Made by a program: the position numbers and the translations under genes
Notes under the pieces: generated by a model
The model's database searches: none
The model's input: only the letters and a program-made list of their open reading frames with translations
Told to the model about the DNA's origin: nothing
DNA from: Saccharothrix sp. ST-888
GTDB taxonomy: Bacteria > Actinomycetota > Actinomycetes > Streptomycetales > Streptomycetaceae
DNA length: 64,000 bases
NCBI RefSeq assembly: GCF_000955975.1
Contig: NZ_JYJF01000002.1
Coordinates: 1 to 64,000 of the forward strand
Reading direction: 5' to 3'
Shown here: positions 17,619-25,910 of the stretch, one piece after another
How positions within the stretch are numbered: position 1 is the first letter of the stretch
Layout: each line of letters opens with the position of its first letter

Positions 17619-18593
17619 TCAGCTCTTGGCCGGGGCGCCCAGGGTGACCAGCACCCGGTCCGTCGAAGGGGCGGCGGCACTCGCCTTCCAGCCGTCCGAG
17701 GGCCGGTCCACCCGCCAGACCTTGCCGTCGTACGCCACCGCGCCGATGCCCAGCTGCTGCGCCTGGGCCACCGACCACTGCGCCACCGCCCAGCCGCTCT
17801 GCCGCACCGCGTCCGGCCCGGAGTCGGTGCTCGCGGCCGGCTGCGGGGTGAGCGCTATCACCGTGCGCGGGTCCTTCTCGGCCTTGGCGGCGGGTGCCGA
17901 GGCGACGGTCTTGCCGAACTCCCGGCGGACCCGCGCGCCGACGTCCAGCGGCTGTCCCGAGGCGGTGGCCGAGGGGGACGGCGAGGGGACGGTCAGGTCG
18001 TCCACCACGCAGGAGAGCGAGGCCGGCTCGCGGCCGGTCAGCACCGAGGAGACCAGCGTGGCGTTGTTCTCGTGCTTGGCGTACGCCTGCGGGTAGCCGC
18101 TGCGCTGCACCTGCTGGGCCGCGTCGGTGAGCGGCATCCGGGCGTAGCCGGGGATCTTCACCAGGCCGTCGAGGAACTTGTTGGTGGCGTACACCGGGTC
18201 CATGATCTGGTCCACCGTGCCCCAGCCCTGGGACGGCCGCTGCTGGAACAGACCGACCGAATCCCGGTCGCCACCGGAGATGTTGTGCAGCTTGGACTCC
18301 TGCATCGCGGTCGCCAGCGCGATGGTGACGGCCCGTTCGGGCAGGCCGCGGGAGATCGCCACCGAGGCGATGGTGGCGGCGTTGGCCGCCTGCGAGAGGT
18401 CGAGCGTGCCCTTCCCGGCCTGGGTGGTGATGGTGCAGCCCTCCGGCGGCGCGATCAGCCGGTCCCGGTTGAGGTAGACCACCACGCCCGCCAGCACGGC
18501 CAGCGCCAACAGACCGATCAGCACCCGACGTACCGGCCGTCGTCGGCGGCCGCCCGCCTCGCCGTCCTGCCCGTCCGCCGCCATGTCGGTCAC
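17619..18593 (-). CDS. Membrane-anchored protein with lysozyme/transglycosylase-like fold
   Basis: 324 residues. A basic cytoplasmic tail (GGRRRRPVRR) leads into one helix (VLIGLLALAVLAGVVVYL), so most of the protein is outside. The external part contains ATAMQESKLHNISGGDRDSVGLFQQRPSQGWGT (read in parts): glutamate plus N...GLFQQ resembles the catalytic core of lytic transglycosylases. The C-terminal ~130 residues are lower complexity followed by a small VAQWSVAQAQQLGIGAVAYDG domain. Homologues are often mislabelled 'heavy metal transporter'; nothing here supports transport. GTG 18593 follows GGGGAAG; ATG 18584 is the alternative. A wall-remodelling role is inferred. Confidence 0.72.
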   Translation of the reverse strand: MTDMAADGQDGEAGGRRRRPVRRVLIGLLALAVLAGVVVYLNRDRLIAPPEGCTITTQAGKGTLDLSQAANAATIASVAISRGLPERAVTIALATAMQESKLHNISGGDRDSVGLFQQRPSQGWGTVDQIMDPVYATNKFLDGLVKIPGYARMPLTDAAQQVQRSGYPQAYAKHENNATLVSSVLTGREPASLSCVVDDLTVPSPSPSATASGQPLDVGARVRREFGKTVASAPAAKAEKDPRTVIALTPQPAASTDSGPDAVRQSGWAVAQWSVAQAQQLGIGAVAYDGKVWRVDRPSDGWKASAAAPSTDRVLVTLGAPAKS

Positions 18594-18792
18594 CGCTTCC
18601 CCTCTCGCCCCGCGCCCGTACCGTCGTCTCTGCGCTCGCACACCGTACCCACTCGGACGGCTGTACGGGGACGCCGGTTGCGCGGGCCCTGCCGGAGGGA
18701 CCCTCGGGCGCGGCCCCGGGGCACCCGGCAGCCCGGCCGGCACTGCGCCCGGCCACCGTCCGGCCGGGCGCGCACGGCTACGCTAGGCGTCC

Positions 18793-19863
18793 ATGAGCAG
18801 CCCACACACGCCTCTGGACCTGACCCTCGACGGCGGCGCACTGACCGCCCGGCTCGTCGACTTCCCCTCCGTCAGCGGCGACGAACAGGCGCTCGCCGAC
18901 GCGGTCGAGAGCGCACTGCGGGCCCACCCCCACCTCACCGTCGACCGGTACGGCAACAACGTCGTCGCCCACACCAGCCTGGGCCGCGCCGAACGGGTGC
19001 TGCTGGCAGGCCACTTGGACACCGTCCCGATCGCCGACAACCTGCCGTCGTACGTCGAGGGCGACCTGCTCTACGGCTGCGGCACCTCGGACATGAAGTC
19101 CGGCGTCGCCGTCGCGCTGCGCCTGGCCGCCTCGCTCACCGAGCCGAACCACGACCTCACCTACGTCTTCTACGACTGCGAGGAGATCGAGGCCTCCCGC
19201 AACGGCCTCGGCCACCTGGCCAAGGAGCACCCCGAGTGGCTGAAGGCCGACTTCGCGGTGCTGATGGAGCCCAGCGGCGGCATGGTCGAGGGCGGCTGCC
19301 AGGGCACCCTGCGCGCCCAGGTCAGGCTCACCGGCACCCGGGCGCACTCCGCCCGCAGCTGGCTCGGCGACAACGCCATCCACCACGCCGCCGAGGTGCT
19401 CGGCCGGCTCGCCGGGTACCAGGCGCAGCGGGTGGAGATCGACGGCCTGGAGTACCGCGAGGGCCTCAACGCGGTGCGCATCGACGGCGGCGTGGCCGGC
19501 AACGTCATCCCCGACGAGTGCGTGGTGACCGTCAACTTCCGCTACGCGCCCAACCGCAGCCGGGAGGACGCCGAGGCGCACGTCCGCGAGGTCTTCGCCG
19601 GGTTCGAGGTCGCCGTCACCGACCACGCCCCGGGTGCGCTGCCCGGCCTCTCCCAGCCCGCCGCGCAGGCGTTCCTGGCGGCGACCGGCGGCCAGGCCCG
19701 GGCCAAGTTCGGCTGGACCGACGTGGCCCGGTTCAGCGCACTCGGCGTACCCGCGGTCAACTACGGCCCCGGCGACCCGAACCTGGCCCACAAGCGCGAC
19801 GAGCACTGCTCGCTCAGCGCGATCGCCGAGTGCGAGGCCCGGCTGCGGGCCTGGCTCGCCTGA
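18793..19863 (+). CDS. dapE: Succinyl-diaminopimelate desuccinylase (lysine/meso-DAP biosynthesis)
   Basis: 356-residue M20 metallopeptidase-family enzyme. Metal ligands are visible: LAGHLDTVP (H, D), the acidic pair in [12 protein letters not shown], and [17 protein letters not shown]; the dimerisation domain begins at [11 protein letters not shown]. The C-terminal histidine is in [12 protein letters not shown]. It removes succinate from N-succinyl-LL-DAP, giving LL-DAP for meso-DAP and lysine. TACGCT at 18779-18784 lies 8 nt before the ATG with no Shine-Dalgarno, so the mRNA is likely leaderless. It follows dapC in the pathway but is separately promoted. Confidence 0.94.
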   Translation: MSSPHTPLDLTLDGGALTARLVDFPSVSGDEQALADAVESALRAHPHLTVDRYGNNVVAHTSLGRAERVLLAGHLDTVPIADNLPSYVEGDLLYGCGTSDMKSGVAVALRLAASLTEPNHDLTYVFYDCEEIEASRNGLGHLAKEHPEWLKADFAVLMEPSGGMVEGGCQGTLRAQVRLTGTRAHSARSWLGDNAIHHAAEVLGRLAGYQAQRVEIDGLEYREGLNAVRIDGGVAGNVIPDECVVTVNFRYAPNRSREDAEAHVREVFAGFEVAVTDHAPGALPGLSQPAAQAFLAATGGQARAKFGWTDVARFSALGVPAVNYGPGDPNLAHKRDEHCSLSAIAECEARLRAWLA

Positions 19864-19954
19864 GTCCGCCGCCGCCGTCCCGTAGGCCTCGAAGGCACCC
19901 TGCGTTCTCCCGCCGTTCTCCGAAAAGGCGGAGCGGCGGGCGTAGGGTTTCGCC

Positions 19955-20764
19955 ATGACAGGCACTGGCGAGGAAAAGCACTACGGCCACGGCCCCGAGC
20001 TGGCCGACACACCCGAGCGGAAGAAAGCCTGGCCGGAGAAGCAGAAGGGCCCGGTGCTGCTGCGCCGCGACCAGGTCGGTACCGGTACGACGGACCAGCG
20101 GCTGCTGGACACCACCGGGCCGACCGACTGGCTGCACACCGACCCGTGGCGGGTCTGGCGGATCACCTCCGAGTTCGTCGAGGGCTTCGGCGCGCTGGCC
20201 GAACTCCCGGCCGCGATCAGCGTGTTCGGCTCGGCCCGCACCTCCGTCGACTCTCCCGAGTACGCGGCGGGCGTGGAGATCGGCCGTGCGCTGGCGCAGG
20301 CCGGGTACGCGGTGATCACCGGCGGCGGGCCCGGTGCGATGGAGGCCGCCAACCGGGGTGCCTCCGACGCGGGCGGCCTGAGCGTCGGCCTCGGCATCGA
20401 GCTGCCCTTCGAGCAGGGGCTCAACGAGTTCGTCGACCTCGGGCTGAACTTCCGGTACTTCTTCGTCCGCAAGACGATGTTCGTCAAGTACGCCCAGGGG
20501 TTCGTGGTGCTGCCCGGCGGACTCGGCACGCTGGACGAACTCTTCGAGGCCCTGACGCTGGTGCAGACCAAGAAGGTGACCCGGTTCCCGGTGATCCTCT
20601 TCGGCAGCGCCTACTGGGGCGGTCTGGTCGACTGGCTGAAGAACACCCTGGTCGCCGAGAAGAAGGCCTCCCCGCACGATCTGGAGCTGTTCCACGTCAC
20701 CGACGACGTGGACGAGGTGCTGGCGATCCTCGCCGAGAGCCGCCGCCCCAACGGCGACATCTGA
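19955..20764 (+). CDS. LOG-family (TIGR00730) Rossmann protein, putative cytokinin riboside 5'-monophosphate phosphoribohydrolase
   Basis: 269 residues. The lysine-decarboxylase-like LOG signature is present: ISVFGSARTS at the first strand, ITGGGPGAMEAANRGA, and the catalytic PGGLGTLDELFE motif (PGGxGTxxE). The family releases free bases from nucleoside monophosphates; in bacteria the physiological substrate is mostly unknown. An ~85-residue N-terminal extension (KKAWPEKQKGPVLLRRDQ) is common in the larger actinobacterial form. TAGGGT at 19943-19948 lies 6 nt before ATG, suggesting a leaderless mRNA. An inverted repeat at 20769 follows the stop. The old label 'lysine decarboxylase' is not supported. 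Confidence 0.88.
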   Translation: MTGTGEEKHYGHGPELADTPERKKAWPEKQKGPVLLRRDQVGTGTTDQRLLDTTGPTDWLHTDPWRVWRITSEFVEGFGALAELPAAISVFGSARTSVDSPEYAAGVEIGRALAQAGYAVITGGGPGAMEAANRGASDAGGLSVGLGIELPFEQGLNEFVDLGLNFRYFFVRKTMFVKYAQGFVVLPGGLGTLDELFEALTLVQTKKVTRFPVILFGSAYWGGLVDWLKNTLVAEKKASPHDLELFHVTDDVDEVLAILAESRRPNGDI

Positions 20765-20768
20765 CCGT

Positions 20769-20804
20769 CGCCCGGGGTGCGGGCAGGACCCCGCACCTCG
20801 GGCG
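20769..20804. terminator. Bidirectional hairpin terminator between LOG gene and folP
   Basis: Arms 20769-20783 and 20790-20804 pair over 15 bp with one mismatch and a 6-nt loop. The hairpin starts 5 bp after the LOG stop codon and ends 6 bp from the folP stop on the other strand. Confidence 0.8.
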
Positions 20805-20809
20805 GTGCC

Positions 20810-21673
20810 CTACGCCAGGCCGCGGCGGGCGACCGCCGGGGGACGGGTGCCCCGGATCGAGGCGACCATGTCCAGCACCTGCCGGGTCTGGGCGACCTGG
20901 TGGACCCGGTAGACCTGGGCGCCCAGCCAGGCCGAGACCGCGGTGGTAGCCAGGGTGCCCAGCAGCCGCTGATCGACCGGCAGGTCCAGGGTCTCGCCGA
21001 CGAAGTCCTTGTTGGAGAGCGAGACCAGCACCGGGAAGCCGGTCGCGGTCATCTCCGGCAGACGGCGGGTGGCCTCCAGCGAGTGCCGGGTGTTCTTGCC
21101 GAAGTCGTGGCCGGGGTCGATGATCAGCCCGTCCTTGCGCACGCCCAGTTCCAGGGCCCGCTCGGCCAGCCCGACGGTGACCCGCAGGATGTCCGCCATC
21201 ACGTCCTCGTACCCGGTCCGGTGCGGCCGGGTCCGCGGCTCGACGCCGCCGGCGTGGGTGCAGACCAGGCCCACGCCGTACCGGGCGGCGACCTCGGCCA
21301 GCTTCGGATCGGCCCCGCCCCACGCGTCGTTGAGCAGGTCGGCGCCGACCTCGCAGACCGCCTCGCCGACCTCGTGCCGCCAGGTGTCGACACTGATCAC
21401 CGCCTCGGGGTGACGCTTGCGCAGCTCCGCCACGAACGGGACGGTGCGGCGCAGTTCCTCCTCGACCGTGACCTCCTCGCCGGGGCCCGCCTTGACCCCG
21501 CCGATGTCCAGGATCGCCGCGCCCTCGGCCATCGCCCGGTCGGCGGCGGCGAAGGCGGCCTCGTCGGTGAAGGTGGCGCCGCGGTCGAAGAAGGAGTCCG
21601 GGGTGCGGTTGACGATCGCCATGATCACCAGCTCGTCCTCGCCGAACTCAACGGGGCCAAGGCGCAGTACCAC
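20810..21673 (-). CDS. folP: Dihydropteroate synthase homologue, FolP2 type (possibly not a true DHPS)
   Basis: 287-residue TIM-barrel of the pterin-binding family. The start IMAIVNRTPDSFFDRG is the DHPS N-terminal signature. Several active-site positions are altered. The loop normally DIGGESTRPGA reads DIGGVKAGPGEEV, the late SRK motif reads LVSLSNKDFVGE, and the end RVHDV reads RVHQV. These changes and the position (next to the LOG, DivIVA-domain and tag genes) match mycobacterial FolP2 (Rv1207), reported to lack DHPS activity. GTG 21673 is chosen for its GGAGGAG site at 6-nt spacing. It may act on another pterin-like ligand. A true FolP1 should exist elsewhere in the genome. Confidence 0.85.
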   Translation of the reverse strand: MVLRLGPVEFGEDELVIMAIVNRTPDSFFDRGATFTDEAAFAAADRAMAEGAAILDIGGVKAGPGEEVTVEEELRRTVPFVAELRKRHPEAVISVDTWRHEVGEAVCEVGADLLNDAWGGADPKLAEVAARYGVGLVCTHAGGVEPRTRPHRTGYEDVMADILRVTVGLAERALELGVRKDGLIIDPGHDFGKNTRHSLEATRRLPEMTATGFPVLVSLSNKDFVGETLDLPVDQRLLGTLATTAVSAWLGAQVYRVHQVAQTRQVLDMVASIRGTRPPAVARRGLA

Positions 21674-21780
21674 CGGTGTCTCCTCCACAGCTCGCCCGGG
21701 TGCAATGATGGGCCCCGGCCTACTCCGGGACCATGATCCCACCTGTTTCCAAGGCCGGCTCGGAGACTGGAGGACAGCTC

Positions 21781-22281
21781 GTGTTCTGGGTGATCGTGGC
21801 GGCGATGGCCGTGGTGGTCGGCGGCGCTGCCCTGGTGGCGCTCGGCGGTGGCGGCAGCCTGCCGGAGGCGGTGCACGACCGGATCGCCGCCCGGCTGCCG
21901 CAGGACCGTCCGCTCAGCCGCCACGACGTGGACGAGATCCGGCTCCCGATGGCCCTGCGCGGCTACCGGATGGACGAGGTGGACGACGTGCTCGACCGCC
22001 TCGGCGCCGAACTCGCCTACCGGGACTCCCGGATCGCCGAACTGGAGGCCGCCGCGGCCGTGGCGTCCGCGGTGACGGCCGCGACCCCGGAGGGCGAGGA
22101 ACCGCTGCCCGGTCTGGAGGACTTCGCCAGGGCGGTCGGCGCCTCGGGTGCCGCTGCGAAGGACGTCGCTGCGAAGGAGGCCGATGTGACGGACGTGGTC
22201 GCGAAGGACGCCGACGCGGCGGACGCCGACGTGCAGGACGCCGCACCGGACGTCGTCGCCAACGGGAAGGGCGAGAAGTGA
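21781..22281 (+). CDS. Membrane-anchored DivIVA-domain protein
   Basis: 166 residues. An N-terminal helix (VFWVIVAAMAVVVGGAALVAL) is followed by a short DivIVA-like domain: IRLPMALRGYRMDEVDDVLDRLGAELAYRDSRI (read in parts), matching the FxxxRGYxxxEVDxFLD motif with an L in place of F. A short coiled coil and an Ala/Asp-rich tail (DVAAKEADVTDVVAKDADAA) follow. GTG 21781 has GGAGG at 7-nt spacing; the frame opens at 21733 without a better start. It overlaps tag by 4 bp, and the same pair (Rv1209-tagA) exists in M. tuberculosis from memory. A septum- or pole-associated role is plausible but untested. Confidence 0.78.
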   Translation: MFWVIVAAMAVVVGGAALVALGGGGSLPEAVHDRIAARLPQDRPLSRHDVDEIRLPMALRGYRMDEVDDVLDRLGAELAYRDSRIAELEAAAAVASAVTAATPEGEEPLPGLEDFARAVGASGAAAKDVAAKEADVTDVVAKDADAADADVQDAAPDVVANGKGEK

Positions 22282-22853
22282 CCGGCGCCGTACCCGGCCC
22301 CGACGGCCTGCTGCGCTGCGGCTGGGGCCTGTCCACCGAGGACTACGTCGAGTACCACGACACCGAGTGGGGCCGCCCGGTGCACGGCGACGACGCCCTG
22401 TTCGAGCGGATCTCGCTGGAGGCGTTCCAGTCCGGGCTGTCCTGGATCACCATCCTGCGCCGCCGGGAGGGCTTCCGGGCGGCCTTCGCCGGGTTCCGGG
22501 CCGCCGAGGTGGCCGCCTTCGGCCCCGCCGACGTCGAGCGGCTGCTCCAGGACCAGGGCATCATCCGCAACCGGGCCAAGATCGAGGCGACCCTGGCCAA
22601 CGCCCATGCCGCACTGGCGCTCGGGGCGGGCGGTCTGGACGCGCTGGTCTGGCGCCACGCCGGTGACCCGGACCGGCCGGCTCCCCGCACGCTGGGCGAG
22701 GTGCCGGCCGTCACGCCCGAGTCCACGGCGCTGGCCAAGGAGCTCAAGAAGAACGGCTTCCGCTTCGTGGGCCCGACCACCGCCTACGCCCTGATGCAGG
22801 CGTGCGGCCTGGTCAACGACCACCTGGCCGACTGCCACGCCCGCACCTGGTAG
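22278..22853 (+). CDS. tag: DNA-3-methyladenine glycosylase I
   Basis: 191 residues. The family markers are CGWG near the start, YHDTEWGRPVHGDDALFERISLEAFQSGLSW (in parts; the E of FERISLEAFQSGLSW is the catalytic-site glutamate region), RNRAKIEATLANA, and the C-terminal zinc-site NDHLADCHARTW. Tag excises 3-methyladenine from alkylated DNA for base-excision repair. GTG 22278 overlaps the DivIVA-domain gene stop (GTGA), so the two are co-translated. No adaptive-response regulator (Ada) is nearby. Confidence 0.93.
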   Translation: MTGAVPGPDGLLRCGWGLSTEDYVEYHDTEWGRPVHGDDALFERISLEAFQSGLSWITILRRREGFRAAFAGFRAAEVAAFGPADVERLLQDQGIIRNRAKIEATLANAHAALALGAGGLDALVWRHAGDPDRPAPRTLGEVPAVTPESTALAKELKKNGFRFVGPTTAYALMQACGLVNDHLADCHARTW

Positions 22854-22881
22854 CCCCTCGGCGGGCGCCCGGCGAAAGCGC

Positions 22882-23682
22882 TCAGCGGCCGAGGTAGACC
22901 GGCTTCTCCTTGGCGAGGAAGGCGTCCACCGCGATCCGGTGGTCCGCGCTGGCCCCGGCCAGGGTCTGCAACTCATCCTCCTTGTCGAGCAGTTCGCTCA
23001 ACGAGTGCGAAGCGCCGTACGCCAGCGACTCCTTGATCGCGCCGTACGCGACCGTCGGACCCTCGGCCAGCCGCTTGGCGAACTCCCGCGCGGTGTCGGC
23101 GAGTTCCGCGGCCGGTACGACCTGGGTGGCCAGGCCGAGCCGGAGTGCCTCCTCGGCCTTCACCGTCCGCGGCAGCATCAGCAGCTCGGTGGCCCTGGCG
23201 TGCCCGACCAGCCGGGGCAGCGTCCAGGAGGCGCCCGAGTCCGCGGTGAGCGCGACCCCGGCGAAGGAGGTGTTGAACCCGGCGCTGTCGGCGACGATCC
23301 GGAAGTCGCAGGCGAAGGCCAGCGACGCGCCCGCGCCCGCAGCCACTCCGCCGACCGCCGCGACGGTCGGCTTGCGCATCCCGGCCAGGGCCCGGACCAG
23401 CGGGTTGTAGTGCTCGGCGACGGTCCGCAGGGCACCCTCGCCGGTCTCCTCCTGGCGCTTGAGCAGGCCCAGGTGCTCCTTGAGGTCCTGGCCGACGCAG
23501 AACGCCTTCCCGCCGGCACCGGTGAGCAGGACCGCCCGTACCGCGCTGTCCTCGGCCGCGGCGGTCACGGTGTCGCGCAGCGCCGCCTTGGTGGGCACGT
23601 CCAGGGCGTTCATCGCGTCCGGGCGGTTGATGGTGATGACGGCGAGGCCGCCGTCGAGCTCGTACAGCACGGAGTCGGACAT
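22882..23682 (-). CDS. Enoyl-CoA hydratase/isomerase family protein, PaaG-like
   Basis: 266-residue crotonase-fold protein. Visible are the oxyanion-hole strands GGKAFCVGQDLKEH and GVAAGAGASLAFACDFRI. Instead of the hydratase E144-E164 pair it has ALTADSGASWTLPRLVG, where the aspartate matches the catalytic D of PaaG-type isomerases. So isomerisation of a ring-epoxide or unsaturated acyl-CoA is more likely than hydration. ATG 23682 has GGGAG at about 9 nt. No paa operon is nearby, so the pathway is open. Confidence 0.87.
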   Translation of the reverse strand: MSDSVLYELDGGLAVITINRPDAMNALDVPTKAALRDTVTAAAEDSAVRAVLLTGAGGKAFCVGQDLKEHLGLLKRQEETGEGALRTVAEHYNPLVRALAGMRKPTVAAVGGVAAGAGASLAFACDFRIVADSAGFNTSFAGVALTADSGASWTLPRLVGHARATELLMLPRTVKAEEALRLGLATQVVPAAELADTAREFAKRLAEGPTVAYGAIKESLAYGASHSLSELLDKEDELQTLAGASADHRIAVDAFLAKEKPVYLGR

Positions 23683-23974
23683 CGGCGAGGGCTCCCCGGG
23701 TCTCAGGTGGTGGGACGGTGTCAGCATGCCCGAGCGGGCGGCCCGCCGGGGAGTGTGAGGTGCGGCACCTTTTCGCGCCGGGTGGAGTACTGCCCTGATG
23801 AGGCTTCCGGCGGTCGGCGCACGGTTCGGACGGGTGCGGTCGGGCCTGCGGAGGGAGTGATGTTGGTCATCGGGTCGCCGTATGCGGGATAATGGCTTCC
23901 GATCAATGCGTTCGATACCGGCGGTGGACGGACTGCCGGTGCGTAGCTGAGCGGTTGCAGGAAGGGGAACGAGC

Positions 23975-24142
23975 ATGGCGGCCATGAAGCCGCGGACGGG
24001 TGACGGCCCGCTCGAGGTCACCAAAGAGGGGCGAGGCATCATCATGCGAGTTCCGCTCGAAGGCGGCGGACGCCTCGTGGTGGAGCTCACGCCCGATGAG
24101 GCCGATGCCCTGGGCGAGGCCCTGAAGAAGGCCTGCGGCTGA
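23975..24142 (+). CDS. DUF3117 family small protein (55 aa)
   Basis: 55 residues: MAAMKPRTGDGPLEVTKEGR, then GIIMRVPLEGGGRLVVELTP and an acidic helix ending KKACG. This matches the DUF3117 family conserved across actinobacteria (Rv1211 in M. tuberculosis, from memory). GAAGGGGAAC upstream provides a ribosome binding site (AAGGGG, about 8 nt). It is a compact alpha/beta fold with no catalytic motif. It is followed by a convergent terminator at 24187. Function unknown. Confidence 0.9.
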   Translation: MAAMKPRTGDGPLEVTKEGRGIIMRVPLEGGGRLVVELTPDEADALGEALKKACG

Positions 24143-24186
24143 CGCGGCGGGTGCTCCCCTCATCTCCCGGAGATGATGCGCACAGA

Positions 24187-24216
24187 GCCCGGGTCCCGGA
24201 CACACCGGACCCGGGT
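24187..24216. terminator. Bidirectional hairpin terminator
   Basis: GCCCGGGTCC (24187-24196) pairs with GGACCCGGGT (24207-24216) around a 10-nt loop, between the DUF3117 gene (+) and the methyltransferase gene (-). Confidence 0.75.
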
Positions 24217-24259
24217 TCTGCGCTGTACGGGGGGACTTGGGACGGGCTCCGGGCGGGCG

Positions 24260-24892
24260 TCAGCGTTTGACGGCGCACAGCAGGCCGTCGCTCACCGGGA
24301 GCAGGGCGGGCAGCAGCCGGTCGCTCTCCCGGATGTCGCGGACCAGTTCGCGCACCGCGTCGGTCTGCGGGTCGCCGTGGTCGGGTTCGGCCAGCCGGCC
24401 CTCCTGGAACACGCCTTCGAAGCAGACCATGCCGCCGGGTCTGAGCAGGCGCAGCGACTCCGCCAGGTACTCCTGCGACTCGGCCGGGTCGCCGTCGCAG
24501 AACACCAGGTCGTACTGGCCGTCGGCGAGCCGGGGCAGCACCTCCAGGGCCCGTCCGGGTATGAAGCGCGAGCGGTTGGAGGCGAAGCCCGCCGCATGGT
24601 AGGCCTCCCGGGCGAGCTGCTGGCGGACCGGTTCGGCGTCCACCGTGGTGAGCACGCCGTCGCTGCGCATGCCGCGCAGCAGGTAGAGGCCGGAGACGCC
24701 GGTGCCGGTGCCGATCTCGGCGACCGCCTTGGCGTCCAGCGCGGCCGCGAGCAGCCGCAGACAGGCGCCGCCGCTCGGTCCGATCGCGCGGATGCCGGTC
24801 CTGGCGGACTGGGCCCGGGCGTAGGTGAGCACCGCGTCCTCGCCGATGTAGGTATCGGCCAGAGCCGCGTGAGCGGGCCCGAACTCGCTGAT
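24260..24892 (-). CDS. SAM-dependent O-methyltransferase (class I), divergent from ECF sigma gene
   Basis: About 210 residues if started at 24892. SAM-binding motif I is [17 protein letters not shown], motif II region LTTVDAEP, and the metal/substrate segment [35 protein letters not shown] (in parts), as in cation-dependent O-methyltransferases. The first standard start codon in frame is GTG 24832, but that would remove a conserved N-terminal helix ([20 protein letters not shown]). The position that best fits family starts is an ATC at 24892-24890, 5 nt after AAAGAGG; this is a rare start codon or a sequence difference. Orthologue Rv1220c has the same divergent position next to sigE. Substrate unknown. 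Confidence 0.8.
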   Translation of the reverse strand: MSEFGPAHAALADTYIGEDAVLTYARAQSARTGIRAIGPSGGACLRLLAAALDAKAVAEIGTGTGVSGLYLLRGMRSDGVLTTVDAEPVRQQLAREAYHAAGFASNRSRFIPGRALEVLPRLADGQYDLVFCDGDPAESQEYLAESLRLLRPGGMVCFEGVFQEGRLAEPDHGDPQTDAVRELVRDIRESDRLLPALLPVSDGLLCAVKR

Positions 24893-24974
24893 GGCTGCCT
24901 CTTTCAGAGCGCCGGCTGTCGGCCTGGTGGCGGCCGGATGTCGATATTTCCTGCCACAGATTACTGGCCGCCCG

Positions 24975-25000
24975 GGAACCGCGTTCGATGACCGGCCGTT
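24975..25000 (+). promoter_or_regulatory. ECF-type promoter of the sigma factor gene (autoregulatory)
   Basis: GGAACC at 24975-24980, 16 nt, then CGTT at 24997-25000. This matches the GGAAC-N16-18-CGTT consensus of ECF sigma factors of the SigE/SigH/SigR class and sits about 80 nt before the sigma gene start, with a leader of roughly 70 nt. Confidence 0.7.
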
Positions 25001-25079
25001 GATCCCTGAGGAACGGGCGGTCGGCCCGGGTGGCGACCCGATCGAGCACTTTTATCCAGATCTGACGGGTGAGGTGGAT

Positions 25080-25910
25080 ATGGTGGTGGCCCTGCTGGGC
25101 AGAAGAGCCGACCGAGGAGGTGTGGCCGAGGGCGACGTCCCTGTGCGGCGGCACCTCCGCGGCACCACGTCGGCCCGTACGCCGAAGCCCGTGATGAACC
25201 AGTCTGCGCACTCCCCCCTGGACAAGTCGACGGCAGCCGACTCCGCGATGGCCGAGGCCCCCGCCGCGCTCGCGACCTTCGCCGAGGGCCCCGACGCGCA
25301 GACCTGGACGCCGCCCAGCTGGGAGGAGATCGTCGAGGCGCACAGCGCCCGGGTCTACCGGCTGGCCTACCGCCTGACGGGCAATCAGCACGACGCCGAG
25401 GACCTGACCCAGGAGGTCTTCGTCCGGGTCTTCCGCTCGCTCTCGACCTACAGCCCCGGCACCTTCGAGGGCTGGCTGCACCGGATCACCACCAACCTGT
25501 TCCTGGACATGGTGCGCCGCCGCCAGCGGATCCGCTTCGACGCGCTCGGCGAGGACGCGGCCGAGCGCCTGGCCAGCCGTGAGCCGAGCCCGGCCCAGCA
25601 CTTCAGCGACACCCACTTCGACGCCGACGTCCAGCAGGCGCTGGACACCCTGGCGCCCGAGTTCCGCGCCGCCGTGGTCCTCTGCGACATCGAGGGCCTC
25701 TCGTACGAGGAGATCGCGGCCACCCTCGGGGTGAAGCTGGGCACCGTGCGCAGCCGGATCCACCGCGGCCGTTCGCACCTGCGGGCCGCGCTGAAGCACC
25801 GTGCCCCCGGTTCCGCCCCCGGGCGGGTCCGGCGCGGCGGTACGGCGGAGCCGGTCGCGGTCGGTGTCGAATCGGGCCCGTCCGGCGGGAGTGAACGGGG
25901 GCGCTTGTGA
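25080..25910 (+). CDS. ECF RNA polymerase sigma factor (mycobacterial SigE-like)
   Basis: 276 residues. A ~85-residue N-terminal extension precedes region 2 ([34 protein letters not shown] in parts, with DAEDLTQE core binding and the [19 protein letters not shown] -10 recognition segment). Region 4 is [43 protein letters not shown] in parts. It directs polymerase to stress promoters. ATG 25080 has GAGG 5 nt upstream. Its own gene carries a matching GGAACC-N16-CGTT promoter. Its stop overlaps the anti-sigma gene by 4 bp. In streptomycetes the name sigE belongs to a different factor, so no symbol is given. Confidence 0.92.
   Translation: MVVALLGRRADRGGVAEGDVPVRRHLRGTTSARTPKPVMNQSAHSPLDKSTAADSAMAEAPAALATFAEGPDAQTWTPPSWEEIVEAHSARVYRLAYRLTGNQHDAEDLTQEVFVRVFRSLSTYSPGTFEGWLHRITTNLFLDMVRRRQRIRFDALGEDAAERLASREPSPAQHFSDTHFDADVQQALDTLAPEFRAAVVLCDIEGLSYEEIAATLGVKLGTVRSRIHRGRSHLRAALKHRAPGSAPGRVRRGGTAEPVAVGVESGPSGGSERGRL

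Noticed and set aside
17619..18593. Heavy-metal transporter
   Set aside because: One helix and a transglycosylase-like motif; no metal-binding CxxC or transporter helices.
17608..18756. Alternative minus-strand frame overlapping the lysozyme-fold protein gene
   Set aside because: Out of frame with the recognisable helix and QESKL/GLFQQ motifs; Arg/Gly-rich shadow.
19955..20764. Lysine decarboxylase
   Set aside because: PGGxGTxxE motif belongs to LOG nucleotide hydrolases; no PLP-binding residues.
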